From contig CM035809.1 in NCBI GenBank assembly GCA_020466095.1, positions 24,303,942-24,367,941 of the forward strand: DNA of 64,000 bases. The letters are read 5' to 3'. Below, piece by piece: positions 43,795-57,530 of the stretch. The notes beneath the pieces were generated by a model, which worked only from the letters and a program-made list of their open reading frames with translations, made no database searches and had not been told where the DNA came from. The stretch comes from Chlorops oryzae (taxonomy: Eukaryota; Arthropoda; Insecta; Diptera; Chloropidae). The first letter of the stretch is position 1. Each line of letters starts with the position of its first letter. A program made the position numbers and the translations under genes.

Positions 43795-44115
43795 AAAGAA
43801 GTTTTAAAGAAAAGCTTTTAATGAGAGCTTTTATAAGAATTCTTTCAAAATAAGCAATAAGAGGAATTTTTAAAGAAAAGCTTTTAATGAGAGCTTTTAC
43901 AAGAATTCTTTCGTAATAAGCAATCTCGCAAAAATTTTAGAAAAGCTTTCAATGAGAGCTTTTAAAGAATTCTTTCAAGGCATTATCTTAAGATAAGAAA
44001 TTAAAGTAAGAATTAAAGAAAAGCTTTTAGGGAGCTTTTACAAAAAGCCTTTCCACTATACGTATGAGAAGGAAGCTTTATAGAAAAGATTTCAATGAGA
44101 GCTTTTTAATAAGGA
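43795..44115. repeat. ~65-bp degenerate tandem repeat rich in AAGCTTT
   Basis: AAAGCTTTTAATGAGAGCTT at 43811 recurs at about 43877, 43942 and, more diverged, further right, with AAGAATTCTTTC between. AAGCTTT/AAAGCTT makes each unit locally palindromic. Confidence 0.7.
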
Positions 44116-44274
44116 CACAGACACAACGAGAACAAATAAGACAAAGCTTCGAAGCTTTAGAAAGCTCTTCAAAGAACATTAAGGAATTCAAAGGATTTTC
44201 ATTCTAACTAAAAGCGTTTTTTAGAGAAGCTTTTACTTCAAAAGAAGCCTCACTTCTAATGAAGACTTCTTAAT

Positions 44275-44600
44275 TCTCAACTCTCAACTTCCTTCAACTT
44301 CTCCACTCTCACTTCCTCCAACTTCTCATTCCTTCAACTTCCTCAACTTCCTTCAACTTCCTTCAACTTCCTCAACTTCCTCAACTTCCTTTAACTTCCT
44401 TAACTTCCTTCAACTTCCTTCAACTTCCTTCAACTTCCTTCAACTTCCTTCAACTTCCTCCAACTTCCTTCAACTTCCTCAACTTCCTTCAACTTCCTTC
44501 AACTTCCTTCAACTTCCTTCAACTTCCTTCAACTTCCTTCAACTTCAACTTCCTCAACTTCCTCAACTTCCTTCAACTTCCTTCAACTTCCTCCGACTTT
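44275..44600. repeat. CTTCAACTTC minisatellite
   Basis: About 30 head-to-tail copies of AACTTCCTTC (9-10 bases) with single-base variants. Coding is not expected. Confidence 0.95.
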
Positions 44601-46443
44601 CCCAAAACATTCAAATTTTGAGCCAAAAATTCCAAGTTTCAATTTATTTTTTGCTGTCAGAAAAGTCAAATATTTTATCCCTGATCCTTCTCCTCACATT
44701 TGACCTCAACTGATGAACGTATTTCATCTTCTGCTTCGACTTTAAGACACTTCACTTTGACCTTTCCCATGAAAAACCAAAAAAAATGCACATTAGTTAC
44801 TGTATTTATTTATGGATTTTTTTATGCATATACGACAAGGTCCTCAACACACCCGACCACACACCCAAACACACGCACTCGAACTCAGAGTGTAAAAAAA
44901 AGAACAATATCTTCAGTTTTTATCTTTATTTTTTCCCCTGTTGTTTTGCCTGCTCAGCTCATCAAATATTATATGCTAAAAGCTCAGATTTATAGCCCCG
45001 ATATATATGCGAGAAGCAAAAAAAATAAGGCAGTTAAGCCCAACACAGTTCTCGAGGATATCGACCAAAATTCCGATCGAACGTACAGCGAGGAAAGTGT
45101 GTCATTAATCGCAGGGAGGAAAAAAACGAACAAGAAGAAGACCAAGAAGATACACTACTGTGCTCATGTGCATGTCAAGTGCGAATTGTGAATTGCAAAT
45201 CAGAAACTCAAAAAAAAAAAAAAAAAACGAATAAAAAAATAAAAGCAAAAATATAAAGAAATAAAAAAAAAAAATTGAAAAAATAAAAAGGAAAATGTAA
45301 ATCGGAAAACGTAGAAACGTTGAAACGAGAATAAGAACTATCCGTATTGCCATTGAATATGTAAGAATCATCTCATGGATATGCATGGAGATTTTTATGC
45401 TGCAGCAGCGACAGCGACAGCTACAGGATCCTCCGAGTGCGGCTGCTGCTTGTAAACGCTCTGAGAACAGGTATCAATAAATTGGTATTTTAAGTCTTCA
45501 ATGCCAAATCCCGTGCACTCACACACACAAGCAAAGCATAAAAGAAAATTTATGTTGCCATCGCATGCGTCCACATGCATATGCATGACTTTGCGCGTAT
45601 GCAGGTATGTGTATGCTCGTGTGGCATGCTCGTATGTATGCACGAATAGCTTCGACATGTGTAAAAGGTTTAGTGCTTTTCAATTTTACATTTTCTTCGG
45701 CGTTTTTCATTGGTTTTGTTTTACTTGACAGTGATTTTAATCGCTGGAAACATTCAAACGTGACTGCATACATGTGTTCTCATACCGTATGCGTATGCTT
45801 CTTATGTATGAACGTGTGTGTATAGCAAAGATCCTTTACGTATGTATGTTTAAATTAATTATCACCTTTGCAAAGGAAAAGTATCAATTTCACTTAAAAA
45901 GCCATTTCATTTTCCTCCATTTAATTTAAATACCTACTTGAAGTGACGTTTTTTTCTTTTTGAAAGAAAAAGAAAAATGGATTCAAGTGAGAAAATTTGA
46001 TTGGATTCCGAGGAAAAGAAAAACAATTAAAAAAGAAAGAAATAAGAGGAAACTTAATTGAGACGGATTTGATTTCGAAATTAAAGAAATTACTGCATCG
46101 CAGAATGAACTCTTTCTTGATGAAATGGAATTTGGAAAGTTCAAATTATTTTATTACTAGGACAACGGGAAATATATATAAATTGAGCACCTAAAGGTAT
46201 GCAACATTTCAATTTTTATGCCTTTCCTGACACAGCTAGCTAAATAAAGGGTCAAAGAAGATCCAAGAGACTTTCAAATTCATTGTTTAACCCATTTAAA
46301 ATCTCTGTACCTGAACAGGTCCATTTAATTGTTATAAAAAATATTGATTTTTTTGCTTAGTTATCCATACAAGTTCCTCGACAGTTCCATCCAAAACATT
46401 TTTTTTATTGAATGTTGATACTCAGAGGTATTTTTTGAAATTA

Positions 46444-46836
46444 GCTAGAGAGTGGCGGGAAAACGGGAGTACACTGAAAAAAATTATTAAATTTTTGTTT
46501 TCTTTTTTAAGAAAAAATTTTTCTCAGTGTAAATCGAATTGATTGTTTTATTAGCTTTCAGTTGCCGTAGCTGGAGAGTGGCGGGAAAACGGGATAACAC
46601 TGAAAAAAATTATTTAATTTTTGTTTTCTTTTTTAAGAAAAAATTTTTCTCAGTGTAAATCTAATTCATTGTTTTATTAGCTTTCAGTCGCCGTAGCTGG
46701 AGAGTGGCGGGAAAACGGATTACACTGAAAAAAATTATTAATTTTTACTTTCTTTTTTGCGAAAAAATTTTGCTCAGTGTAAAATTTAATAAAAATTGTT
46801 TCTGATTTATTGTTTTATTAGCTATCAATTGCCGTG
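46444..46836. repeat. 126-bp tandem repeat, three copies, each with a TACACTG...CAGTGTA palindrome
   Basis: Units start GCTAGAGAGTGGCGGG or GCTGGAGAGTGGCGGG at 46444, 46570 and 46696. In each, ACACTGAAAAAAATT is followed about 50 bases later by TTTTTCTCAGTGTAAA or a close variant, its inverted partner. Confidence 0.92.
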
Positions 46837-48437
46837 TATTTAATTTTTCTATCTTTATTAGTTTTTGAGATATAAGGATTTGAAAAAGGACTTAATAGAA
46901 AGAATTTTTCAAGGATATATCAAGGACACTGCGCTTAAGAAACCTTAGACGCGGTATCTAGAGTGATTTTAGTTAGTAACTATAGAAAAACCATTGAAGC
47001 TTTAAAACTACTTTCAGGTGGCCGGCAAGACCCTTAATAGGGGATTCCTCCTGTTCTGAATTTATATTCCAATTTTTTTCTTAGGTTTTGAGATTATTGT
47101 CTTGGAATTAAATGGATTACAAAATGTTTTAATGGACATATCTACAAGAATGAACAGATTTCTCACTACCGGGCTGTATTCTTTATGTTTCTCTGCATAC
47201 TTTTAGGTGATAAATTTCAATACTTTTGAATGAAATTGAATTTTAAAGCTTTAAGAATATCCTCACATCACTTTAAAAGCCTGTCAAGACTTGCAGGATT
47301 CTTTCAAATCAATATAAAAGATGAATAAATATTCAAAATATTTTAATGCATATTTTAAGGTGCTCAATTTAAATATTTTAAATGCCTTTTTCGATTTTAT
47401 AAAAAAAAAAAAATGAAATGCAATGAAAAAAGAAAAGCAAGCGATGTGCAACAAGTGCGCTCTCGCAACCATGAAACGAGCAATGGAAAATCATGTTGAA
47501 CCACTTAAAGTGGCGAAACTGATTACGGTACGCGAAGCTCGTTGGGGCCAATTTTCCGCATTTTCGCTGCAAATTGGTGAAGAAAGAAGAAAAAACAAAA
47601 TATATATATATTGAGATAAAAATAAAGGAAAAAAAACTAGGAAAAAGAAGAGTCGAAAAGTGGCAATGCTAATGGGAGCAGTGCTGCAGCAAATCACAGT
47701 TTACCGGCTAGAAAATTCCATGGGAAAATTTGTAACCAAAAAACGAAATCGAATCGAAACGAAGCGAACAAGAGCAGAAAGAAAGAAAAAAGGAAGATAA
47801 GAAATTTCTTTGATTGCAGCTCATTTTATTGCTTTTTTTATATTCTTTTTTTTTTTTTGATAAATATCTGTTATTTGTGGTTGTCGCATTCGAAAGGTAG
47901 TTGTTTGTAATTCCATAGATTGAGATGGAAAATTAAATGAATTTCTTTATTTTTTGTTTCTAGCGAAAGTGGGTGAACAATGAATTTCTTTCACACAATC
48001 GGATTGAGTTATGAAACAAGCGGACAGAAGAGCTCGATTGAAGAGCAAGAGTAGGCTTAAAGTATGATTCGAGCTTGAAAAGTCACAGACTCTAGATTAA
48101 ATCGCCATCGTCCCAAAGACTTTTTCGACTTTTGGAGCCTCCAAATTAAAGATTTGAATGCGTAAACCTATTTTGTTAAATTTTTTTAAATAAAATAACA
48201 CTGTGCTAGTTCAAAAAACCGACAGACGGCTTTCATATCTAGAAATATTAAGTCAAATGCGCTGAATACAATAGTGATATTGATTTTTTGGGATTGGTTC
48301 AGTTAACGGAGATTTTCGCGTTTAAAGGTGAATCCCTAAAGTATGCAAGCATAATTTTGTTCTTTACTTAAAAATTTTACTTACTCAAAAAATTTATTTC
48401 GATTTTGGGACCCGTTTTTATATTTGAAAAGACTGCA

Positions 48438-48638
48438 TAATGGGAAAGCATATGACTAGGAACCAAGAGTCCTGAAATTCAAAGCCCAAAAAAGTATAAT
48501 AGAAATAAATTTCTTTTTTTCGGATGAACCCGAAACTTAAGAAAAAATCCGAAATAAAAAAAAAAATTATTTCGATTAAACTTTTTTGGGCCTTGAACTT
48601 CAAGAACTCTCGGTTCCTAGTCCTATGCTTTCCCATTA
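48438..48638. mobile_element. 201-bp foldback MITE, nearly fully palindromic
   Basis: The ends TAATGGGAAAGCATA (left) and the same sequence on the opposite strand (right) begin inverted arms of about 70 bases with few differences, sharing GACTAGGAACC and GCCCAAAAAAGT. The middle pairs further through TCGGAT/ATCCGA. The TA at each end may be the target duplication of a Tc1/mariner-type MITE. Confidence 0.8.
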
Positions 48639-51600
48639 ACCCGTTTTGTTAAACAATCTTAAAGTTCTTTTTGAGAACTGTTTCTTTAAATTTGAAAAAA
48701 AAATAAATATATTATAAAAAAAATCGAATTTCAACAGTTTCACTTCCCCTAAAAGTATGCTTCAATTTTTTTTTAAACAAATGGGAATAAAATTGAAAGA
48801 AGCACTTATAAAATACCAACAACCGTTGGGATTGCAGCGAAGTTTTGGACAGGAATTCTACTAAATACAAGTAATTAACGTTATCGTCATTATTCTGTCA
48901 TAAATAAATATAAATTTTAATGAAGTTAGTCACAATATTTAAACCGCGATATCTGAAAAACTAGAGCCAATCTAGAAAAACGGTTGATGGGACTGAATTC
49001 AGCGCCCTCCAATTATGTTTACCAGATATGTCTCCATGTTGTCGGTAAAAAAAAGTACCAAATTCGAGCACAGTGTAATTAGAGGTGTTTAAATTCGAAT
49101 TTTGGGAAACCTGATTTTATTTTGATTGGGATTTTTGATTTTTTACTAGAAGTTTTGACGGAAATTCACTGAAAAATCCAACCAAAAATAAAGACATCAA
49201 AAACAAGATATATTCAAGGTGATGTGCCAGATGTGCCATTTTACATATTAACGAACCTAAATGAATGGTGATTTTCAAGGACTTCAAAAAGAGCGGAAAA
49301 GAGTCCATCTCAATAACGATTTACCCTGAGGAAAGAGAATGCTGAAATGTTTTTTTTTTTTCAATTATATAATAATTCAAGGAACCTCAAAAAATCCCTT
49401 TTAAATTTCACACACAGGAAAATCTTTGCATAAAAAAGAAAATATTTAAATTAAAAAAAAAATTGTCAGTGTATTCTTATTGGCTGTTTCGAAACAACCT
49501 CTAAAAAAACCTCTATTATCTTCCACCAAAATATTTTTATCAAAATCAAAAAGTGTATCTTTTTGAGATATTAACAAACACATTATTTCCGATTTATGTA
49601 GGTATTTTCGATTGTTTTTTTTTGGAAAAGTTGATATCATAAAAAATTCACCCCAAAACATCAATCGAAAATCGCTGCCTTAGTACTCAAAGTCAAACAC
49701 ATTAGCGTAGATAGTGCAGGCCGACATAATCAATATATCCTTTTACCAACACAGGAGTGCTCGCTGCTCATATTACTTCCTTCTGTTCGCCTAAAATCAC
49801 ACTCGTGTTTATTTACCCAAATAAATGGGTTTTTTGAAACTGTCATTCAATACATCAACTTCAGCATTATTGACAAAAGTTTGAGGGGAGTAGTGAGTGA
49901 GGGCAGAAAATGAACGTCAAACTACAACAAAACCGAAAAATATTTTTCCAAGAAGGATTTTTTCTCGATTGAACTGAACTGAACTGCCCGGCGAGTATCA
50001 CTTTCAGGCAATTCAATTAAAAAGAGCAATCGAAGAAGGTTCGAAAATATCGGGAAAAACCCGAGGAGGTCGGTCGGATATATAAGGATATTCAATCACG
50101 TATTTGTGCTCGTTTTCCATCGTGCGGTTTTTCTCGAAAATTGAGTCCAAAATTTTCTCGATTTTTTTTTTTGTTCTTCTATAGATTGTCCTTCGATTGT
50201 TTACACATTCAGTTTGCGTGGGAAATGGCACAACACGTGTACGTAGGTTGAAGGGAAAAGATAGAGAGAAAGAGAAAGACAGATAGAGAAAATAAAGAAC
50301 AAAACAAAATTGTTTTCCTGCTTCCTGTCAATCTACTTTTCTGTATGAAAGTTCCATGAAAATTTACTTCGTTTCGTATTTATTTATGCTCTCATCCGTC
50401 TATAAAGCTCTTGGCGTATATGAATAATGTGGCCGTACGTATTTTCTTTGTAATCTTCCTTTTATGGAAAGGACGCAAGAAAAAATTTTCAACAATAATG
50501 CAGAGAAAACATTATTCAGAGAAGAGAGAAAGACAGTTTGCAGGGGGGGAAACCCCAAAAAGACATGGTCACCTCATGAATGGATGAAGGAATGATGTTT
50601 ACTTCATTAGAATGATTGAATAAATGAATGAAAGAATGAATGATTGAACTGAACTGAACGAACGAAAGAACATGAAGACAAGACCCGATCTGATAAGCTC
50701 TCCTTGGACACAACTGCAATGTCTGTTGGATAAAAGCAAATCCTAATGGATAAGTCTTCACTAATGATGGAATACCAAAGGAAAACAAAAACAGAAACAA
50801 GCACCTGGACAAGAGTGTGGTAAGAGAAAAATAAAAACATAATCAAAAAAAAAAAAAAAAAAACCAAGAAAAATTACTCTTCAAAAAATACTATAAATAA
50901 ATAAAAATACGAAAACATGAAATAACTTCAAAATAATGGAAGGAAAACAAAAACACCATTCGCTCGCCAAGGACGACAAAGGATATTTTCTTCGACAATA
51001 AAATGTGTTTAGTCTTAACGTCGTCATTAAAGAGAAATATTGTTTACTTTGGTGTAAAACGGTTTTCTTATTGATGTTCGACGCACTCGACATGACAGTT
51101 ATTGATCAAAATAGCTAAGGATATTCTCATTATCCATGACAAGTTACAAAGAAATCCCTCAATGTATTCATACATGAGCCCATTTAATTGGATGACCTCA
51201 TTTCGTGTAAAAACATTCTCTTTTATCTGTAAACACATCAGTCAAAAGATTATACGAAAATAGTCTTTAAGAAGCAGAGGACATTAAAAAACAATAATTT
51301 TCCTCCTTAAAATATGCACTAAAAAGCTTTATTTTGAAATAAATTAATCGGATATTTCAAAGAACTCAAAAGTAAGAGTATAACATTATTTCAGAAAAAT
51401 TTAACTATCTTAACCGCCTAAAAGTATGCAACAAAAATTAACTCACTTTAATATGAACTTTCAAATTTTCTTCAAAAGCCATTATGGTCTTTAGAAATAA
51501 AAAAAACCGCACCCAGTTCTTCTAAATCTATGCACTATCGGACCTCAAAGGATTTTAATCAATACAACACCTAAAAATAGGCTAATTATTTCTTCTCTTT

Positions 51601-54600
51601 AGCATTAAACCATTTAACAGACTGCTACTAAATCTTCCTTGTCTTGTTTTTTTTTTCATAATAACTAGAAAGTAAATTACCTAGCTACTTTAAAGGCGCT
51701 CAAAAGTATGCCTTTTTTTTTCTTTCAAAGTACTTAATTATTGGTTGAGCTTAAAGAGCCTTCAATTTAAAACAATTACAATCACTTTATACCATACCGA
51801 AGCTAACAATTGTAGATCATTTTCCAGAATTCATTAAAGCCTGAAAATATGCCATGAAGTATTAATTAGCCTCTTCCATTAACAGGATATAATATATTAT
51901 ATATTAATTAAAATACGGTCAGTTGAATTATTTTATTTTATTACCTTTCAATCGAAACCGCTTTTAATAGATAGACCGCGCCCGCAGGCAAAAAAAAAAA
52001 TAATAATAATAATGAAAGTAGATAATTAAATGACGCAAATTGTTCTTTGTAGGTATATTTAAGTATTCGATATACATATACTTATACCAAACTAAGAAAA
52101 AAAATGTGACCCCTTTTTTTCTTTCTTCAATCCCTTTCTATTTCGGGATCATGATGATTGAGAATTATGTACTTTAGCTCACAAAGAAAACCCAAAGAAA
52201 ATGCCATAAAAGAGAATTTTTGTTGTTGTTGTTGTTTACGTTTCCACTTAAATGGCATTTGTGTTCTTAATTAAAAGGAAATTTCGATGGCATTTCTATC
52301 CCTCCCCCTTCGTTCATCATCATTTTTTCTACGTTCTTCGTCACCATGTGCCTTTATTTTATTGAGGTGTTATATGAATGCTGTGGTGGTGGTGGGGGGT
52401 ATAGAAAAAGCGTGAAGTCATTGCGCAAAAGATGTTTTTTTTTTGCAATGGTCTCAGCCTTTGAGGTAAAGCAGTGAAAGCGCAGTTGAGTGAGAAAATG
52501 TGTAAATAAAGCTGGCGAATTTAGGCTACGGAATGAGCATTTAATTAGCGGATTAGTTTTGTTTGGAAAGAAGAATGCCCAGCTGAGTTGAATGCGTTAA
52601 GAAAATGGGGAGGAAACTGGCACACACAGTTGATTCCACAGAAACAGCGAGAGCGGGAGTGAGAGTGAGAGAGAAAGAGAGAGAGAGGGGTGAGAGAGGA
52701 CATATCACCGCGGTGAATAATAAAATCGTTCATGACGTCAAGCAGTGCAATTTTATACGTAAATTTAAGCTAATTTCTCTGAAGGTGCTGAGATAATTTG
52801 TTTTGAATTTGATACTAAAATAAATGTCTTTCTTTAAAACAATATCAAGCGAAATCGGCTTTAAGCGCCTAAAAGTATGCTAAACAAAACATTCATATGA
52901 CATTTGGGCAAGAAGAAATTATAATCTGTGCGTTCTCTCCAATTCAAGGCGACAGAAAGATCATTAGGAACACTTTTGTTTTGAAAATCCTAAAAGTAGG
53001 CAATTAAATTTTTTATTTATCGCTATATGGATTTTATAATAGTTTCTAAAAACGATCCAATACCAGTTCCTTTTTGTTATACAAAAATACTCAATCCGTT
53101 TTGAAAAATTGATCGAATTTCGCCAAAAAGTATGCCATTGTTTCTATTAATATTATAAAATTATCCTCTTTGATGTAAGAAGCAATCAAAATCTATCTTT
53201 TCTCTACTCTGCAGCAAAAGAAAGGACTTAAAAGGAAAATATTTTAATTTCGAAGTTCCTAAAAGTAGGCAACGAATTTTTTTATTTATTATTTTTAGTT
53301 ATATTTTTATATTTCTAACATTGGAATCGATTCTCCCGTATTAAGAAAAAACCTCTTTTCGCCCAAAATTATAAAATTCGATCAACTTCCTGGAATGGTT
53401 CCCATTAACTTCCGGAGAGGTCCCTAAATAATTGAGTAGCGTACAAAACTTTTCCTTAAAGTTCGTAATAATTCAAATTAATTTCATTTTTGGGTCGAGA
53501 AATCAATGTAGGTACATCAGAATTTCTCCTTTTTTCACCGAAATTGATTTACAAACAAATCTCTGCCCCGAACCGGAAACGAACTCCAAGAAATACAAAA
53601 TGGCGAATTTGTTAAAATTACTTTCATGTGATTTACCCTACTTGAATAGCACAATAGACCCACTTTGAGTCTCCCCCATCTCAATAATAATAAATACTCT
53701 ACTTGAAAGGCGTTTTCTTTTAAGTGGCATGGCTGCGAGTGGGACACGGAGAAACGAAGAAAAACGATTCGATGGCGTACTTAAGAGAAATTAAAAAGGA
53801 AAGTTCATTAAAATCCCTTAAAATTCAAAAAGGATTTCAGTTGGAAAATATATTAAAAAATTACGCAGCTGAAATACTTAATAAAAACGAATTTTTTGCT
53901 GTTGTGTGGAAATAAGCGAATCAAGAAAACAAACAAACAAATAAACAGAAGACAAGAAGGGTTAAGAATGATCGGAAAATGAGAAAACAGGGAAATTGAA
54001 TACCATTGAATCGCAGCGAAAAAATAAAAAATAAAAGAATGAAACAAAATTCTCGTTATACATGCAAAGTGACTTCCTTCATTATTTATTAATTTTCACA
54101 GAACATAAAAGAGAAAAAAAAAAAAATGCGAAAACGCTTTTCCATGTTCGATTTTTATTGTTCTCGTAATCGAAGCCAATGCTAGCTAGCGAGAAAAATG
54201 AAAAACGCCTCTGAGAAAACGCATTAAAATCCATTTTTAGTGCAAAATCGTGCGGAAAATGTTAATGTTTCACGAAAAAGCTCATGAGGAAAGTGTTATT
54301 TTATATCGCGCAGAGAGAGAGAGAGAGAGAGAAAGAAAACTGGCATGAGAGAGGCTGGAAAATTATAAAAAAAATTGTTTTGTTTACACACGCGAAAGAC
54401 GTGTCGCGTTCCGCCTTTCGTGCAGGACGAAACGATTTTGATGTCATAAACCGAAAAGAATATACATTATGAATATCGTTAATAAATCAATAAATATTCA
54501 AATATGAAAATTTATTACACCCTTCTCAGGAGAATAAACAAATCGAATGGCGACAAGGAACCTTCGATTGCCTCATTGATTTGCAATTTTTTTCTTTGAG

Positions 54601-55664
54601 GTTGTTAAACGCGCGCTTAAAAAAGGATTTTTATTGATACTTGACTCGGAATGCCTAGAAGTAGGCAATGAAATTTTTATACTTTGTAAAGTTGCCCATT
54701 TTCGAGAGCTGATCCAACTTGGGTCGAAGCATTATGCTATTACTTCAGGTTGGAGTCTTCTTTGCGAATATTTTTTGCAGTTAAAGTAGGAAATTAGTAA
54801 AAAAAGATCAATTTTTCAACGCCTAAAAGTGTGCATTTGAATAATAAAAAATTTTCTATTGTGCGAAAGGTTTGATTTTTGCAAAAAAGAAAAATATTCA
54901 CTCTTAGTAAAGCTGTAAGCAGTTGGGAAGGTTTATAAAAGTTGTGCCTAAGCTCACTATGGGTAATTCCACTGTGAAGGTCAATCTAGTCACTATCACA
55001 GTTTTGGCCATAGTATTTACAATGAAAAAACAATCTGATCCTTAAGGACGGAAAGTTTTGAGAGCATTTGGGCACAGAAAGTGTATGATAGCTGCTCAAA
55101 AGGGATCTGTGAGTATCTGTGAGGCCATTTTACCATAGAATCGCTCCTGTACAAAATTATGGAAAGTAGAATTTTTTGATACATCAAGTCATACTTTTTG
55201 GTGCTATTTAAATATTTTATGTCGCACAATCGAATTTCCCAGTATAATAGACTCTAGAAATAGATTTACTCGGATTTTCAGAGACATTTCTTTCAATTCA
55301 TATTAGGCGAGAAATCAGCAGCGACAGAGTTGTTTTTATGGCACGATGAGAGCGTTTTTTTTCTCTTCACACCAACTTTATCCCCGGTTATTTGTCGCGT
55401 AATATGAACGGCTCTAGAAATCGATTTCCTTAAAATTAAAATCTTATTGATTTCGATTTTTTATATTCGGATTTGTTTTTTAGAGCATGCCTGACAGCTT
55501 CTTGAAAAAAAAACAAACCTTTGGTTAACAAAAAGCAGGCAATTTTTGCTCTTTTGATACGTGGAAAGAAGAGGAGCCTTCAAATTATGGATATCTCTGA
55601 AAGAAATGGATTATATTAAAGGATATCTTCTAACGACAATAGACGCAAAAGGACATATTCAGGA

Positions 55665-55775
55665 ATTGCTCTAGAAATTGAATCCCCATAAAAATTTCGG
55701 AATCAAAGTTAGTTCAATAGAAATCTAAGCTATTTCAAATTTTTTTTTATGGGGATTCGATTTCTAAAGCGTGCC
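55665..55775. mobile_element. ~110-bp MITE, family with GCTCTAGAAAT ends
   Basis: Left GCTCTAGAAATTGAATCCCC and right (opposite strand) GCTTTAGAAATCGAATCCCC are inverted, followed on both sides by ATAAAAA. A related pair of ends occurs at 55411-55491 (GCTCTAGAAATCGATTTCC and GCATGCTCTAAAAAAC), and a single related end lies at 55251. Confidence 0.5.
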
Positions 55776-57265
55776 TTATTGACTCCTTAGATCCAAATAA
55801 AGGAGAGCAATTAACTCAACTTCATTTACCTCTACCATTTGCCATATATTTATATATTTTCTACCATTTTATTGAAAGAAAACCCACCCCACCACCCAAG
55901 GCCAACTATATTTCTATAATTTTCATTCAATAAAAAATATAATCCAATGTCCCTCTACTCTACTCTACTCGATCTATCAATTTATTTTCATGTCCCAATA
56001 AGGACCAACATATGTTTAATGTCCTTTTAGCGTTGCTTATGCTCGCCGCTTTCAAATGAAAAATCACGCAAGGCGTTTATAATTAAATTTTAGGCTTTTA
56101 GAAAGCATATTTCCACGAAACGAACTTAAAATCCGAGCTAACTTAATTACAATTTTCCAATGGCACATGCGACGACGATGGCAACATGCAACACATTCGA
56201 GCAGCACTAAACAAACAACAGCAACATCCAGCAACTGTGATCCTAATACCAAAAAAAAAAAAAAATTGCGAGAGAAAAAAGCACTTCGCTCCAAACTAAT
56301 GCTGACAGAAATGTTTTTTGTGTTTCACTGTTTGCTTTTCCATTATAGAAAAGCGCAAAAAGAGAAAAAAAGAAAATTTCCACAAAAAAAAAAAATAAAA
56401 AAAAAAAAAATAACAAAAATAAATGAAAAAAAGTCCTGCTAAAATGTGAAGGCGAGCGAAACAATTGAATTTTGCATGCACTTCAGTCAATTTTGTTGAG
56501 AGCTTCTCGTCCAGTCTCCCAGCGCAAAAGTATCGATGTGCGTTGAGCGGCCACAAAAAACCAAAAAAAAAAAAAAATCTAAAAGGCGAGAAAATAAATT
56601 TAAAAAAAAGGAAAAAAAGAAGAAAGAAAAGTGCCAACTAAAAGCATTGTATCGATTTTCTCGTCCTTGTTCGGTCCTCGTGTTAATAGAAAATTCTATC
56701 AAACTAGTCAACAGTTGATGGCTTGAGTCCGCTTTAGTCATTGTGTCTTGTCGATGTCACTTCAATGCAGCTAACATGGCTGACATCAATGGTTGCTCTG
56801 TGTATAGATACGTGTGTGTGTGTGTGTGTGTTTGTGGGTGGGTGCACCTCTCGGTATCAATAACTGCTAATTGCATTTCAGGACATGTTCGGGGCTCACA
56901 CTTTCTATTTCTTCGGATTATTCTCTGCCAAAAATTCGATACGAAAAAAGGACAAAAAAGAAAAAAATAAGAAATAACACAAACCTTCATTAAGTGTTAT
57001 GCCTTTATTTTGTCTCTCATTGGCAGGTGACGACGCCACTGTAGCCATAAACACAATGGAAGGTCGCGCGACAATAGAAGACTGGGCGAACAAGGATGGT
57101 GAATTTCAGAGGATTGCATCCCATTGGATTGGATCCCAAATTCAATTTAAGCTCTTTCATACATGATATATTAACCCATTTTTTGCCGACTGTATCTTTT
57201 AAGGCACATAATTAATGCAAATTTGTTGTTGTCGGTCAAAAATGGGTTAAAGAAGTGTATAAAAG

Positions 57266-57530
57266 TGATTTATTAACCGTTTAAAACAAATTTTTATGCA
57301 GTAAATGGATTTATTAACCCTTTAAAAACAATTTTTAATGCAGTAAAGGGATTTTATTAACCCTTTAAAAACAATTTTTTATGCAGTAAATGGATTTATT
57401 AACCCTTTAACAACAAATTTTTATGCGGTAAATGGATTTATTAACCCTTTAATGTATGATAAATTCGATAAGTTTAAGAAATTTTTTATTTTGCAATAAA
57501 TGATTTTATTAACCCTTTGATGCCTGATAT
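57266..57530. repeat. ~42-bp tandem repeat with TTATTAACCCTTTAA
   Basis: GATTTATTAACC(C/G)TTTAA recurs at about 57267, 57308, 57350, 57393 and 57435, and once more diverged near 57501. AATTTTTATGCAGTAAA lies between. Single copies of TTAACCCTTTAA are scattered elsewhere in the window. Confidence 0.9.

Noticed and set aside
45395..45658. Minus-strand open frame ending in an alternating Val-Ala run, considered as an upstream pum exon
   Set aside because: It ends at a stop with no donor in phase, and the N-terminal part is translation of TATG/CATA-rich simple sequence.
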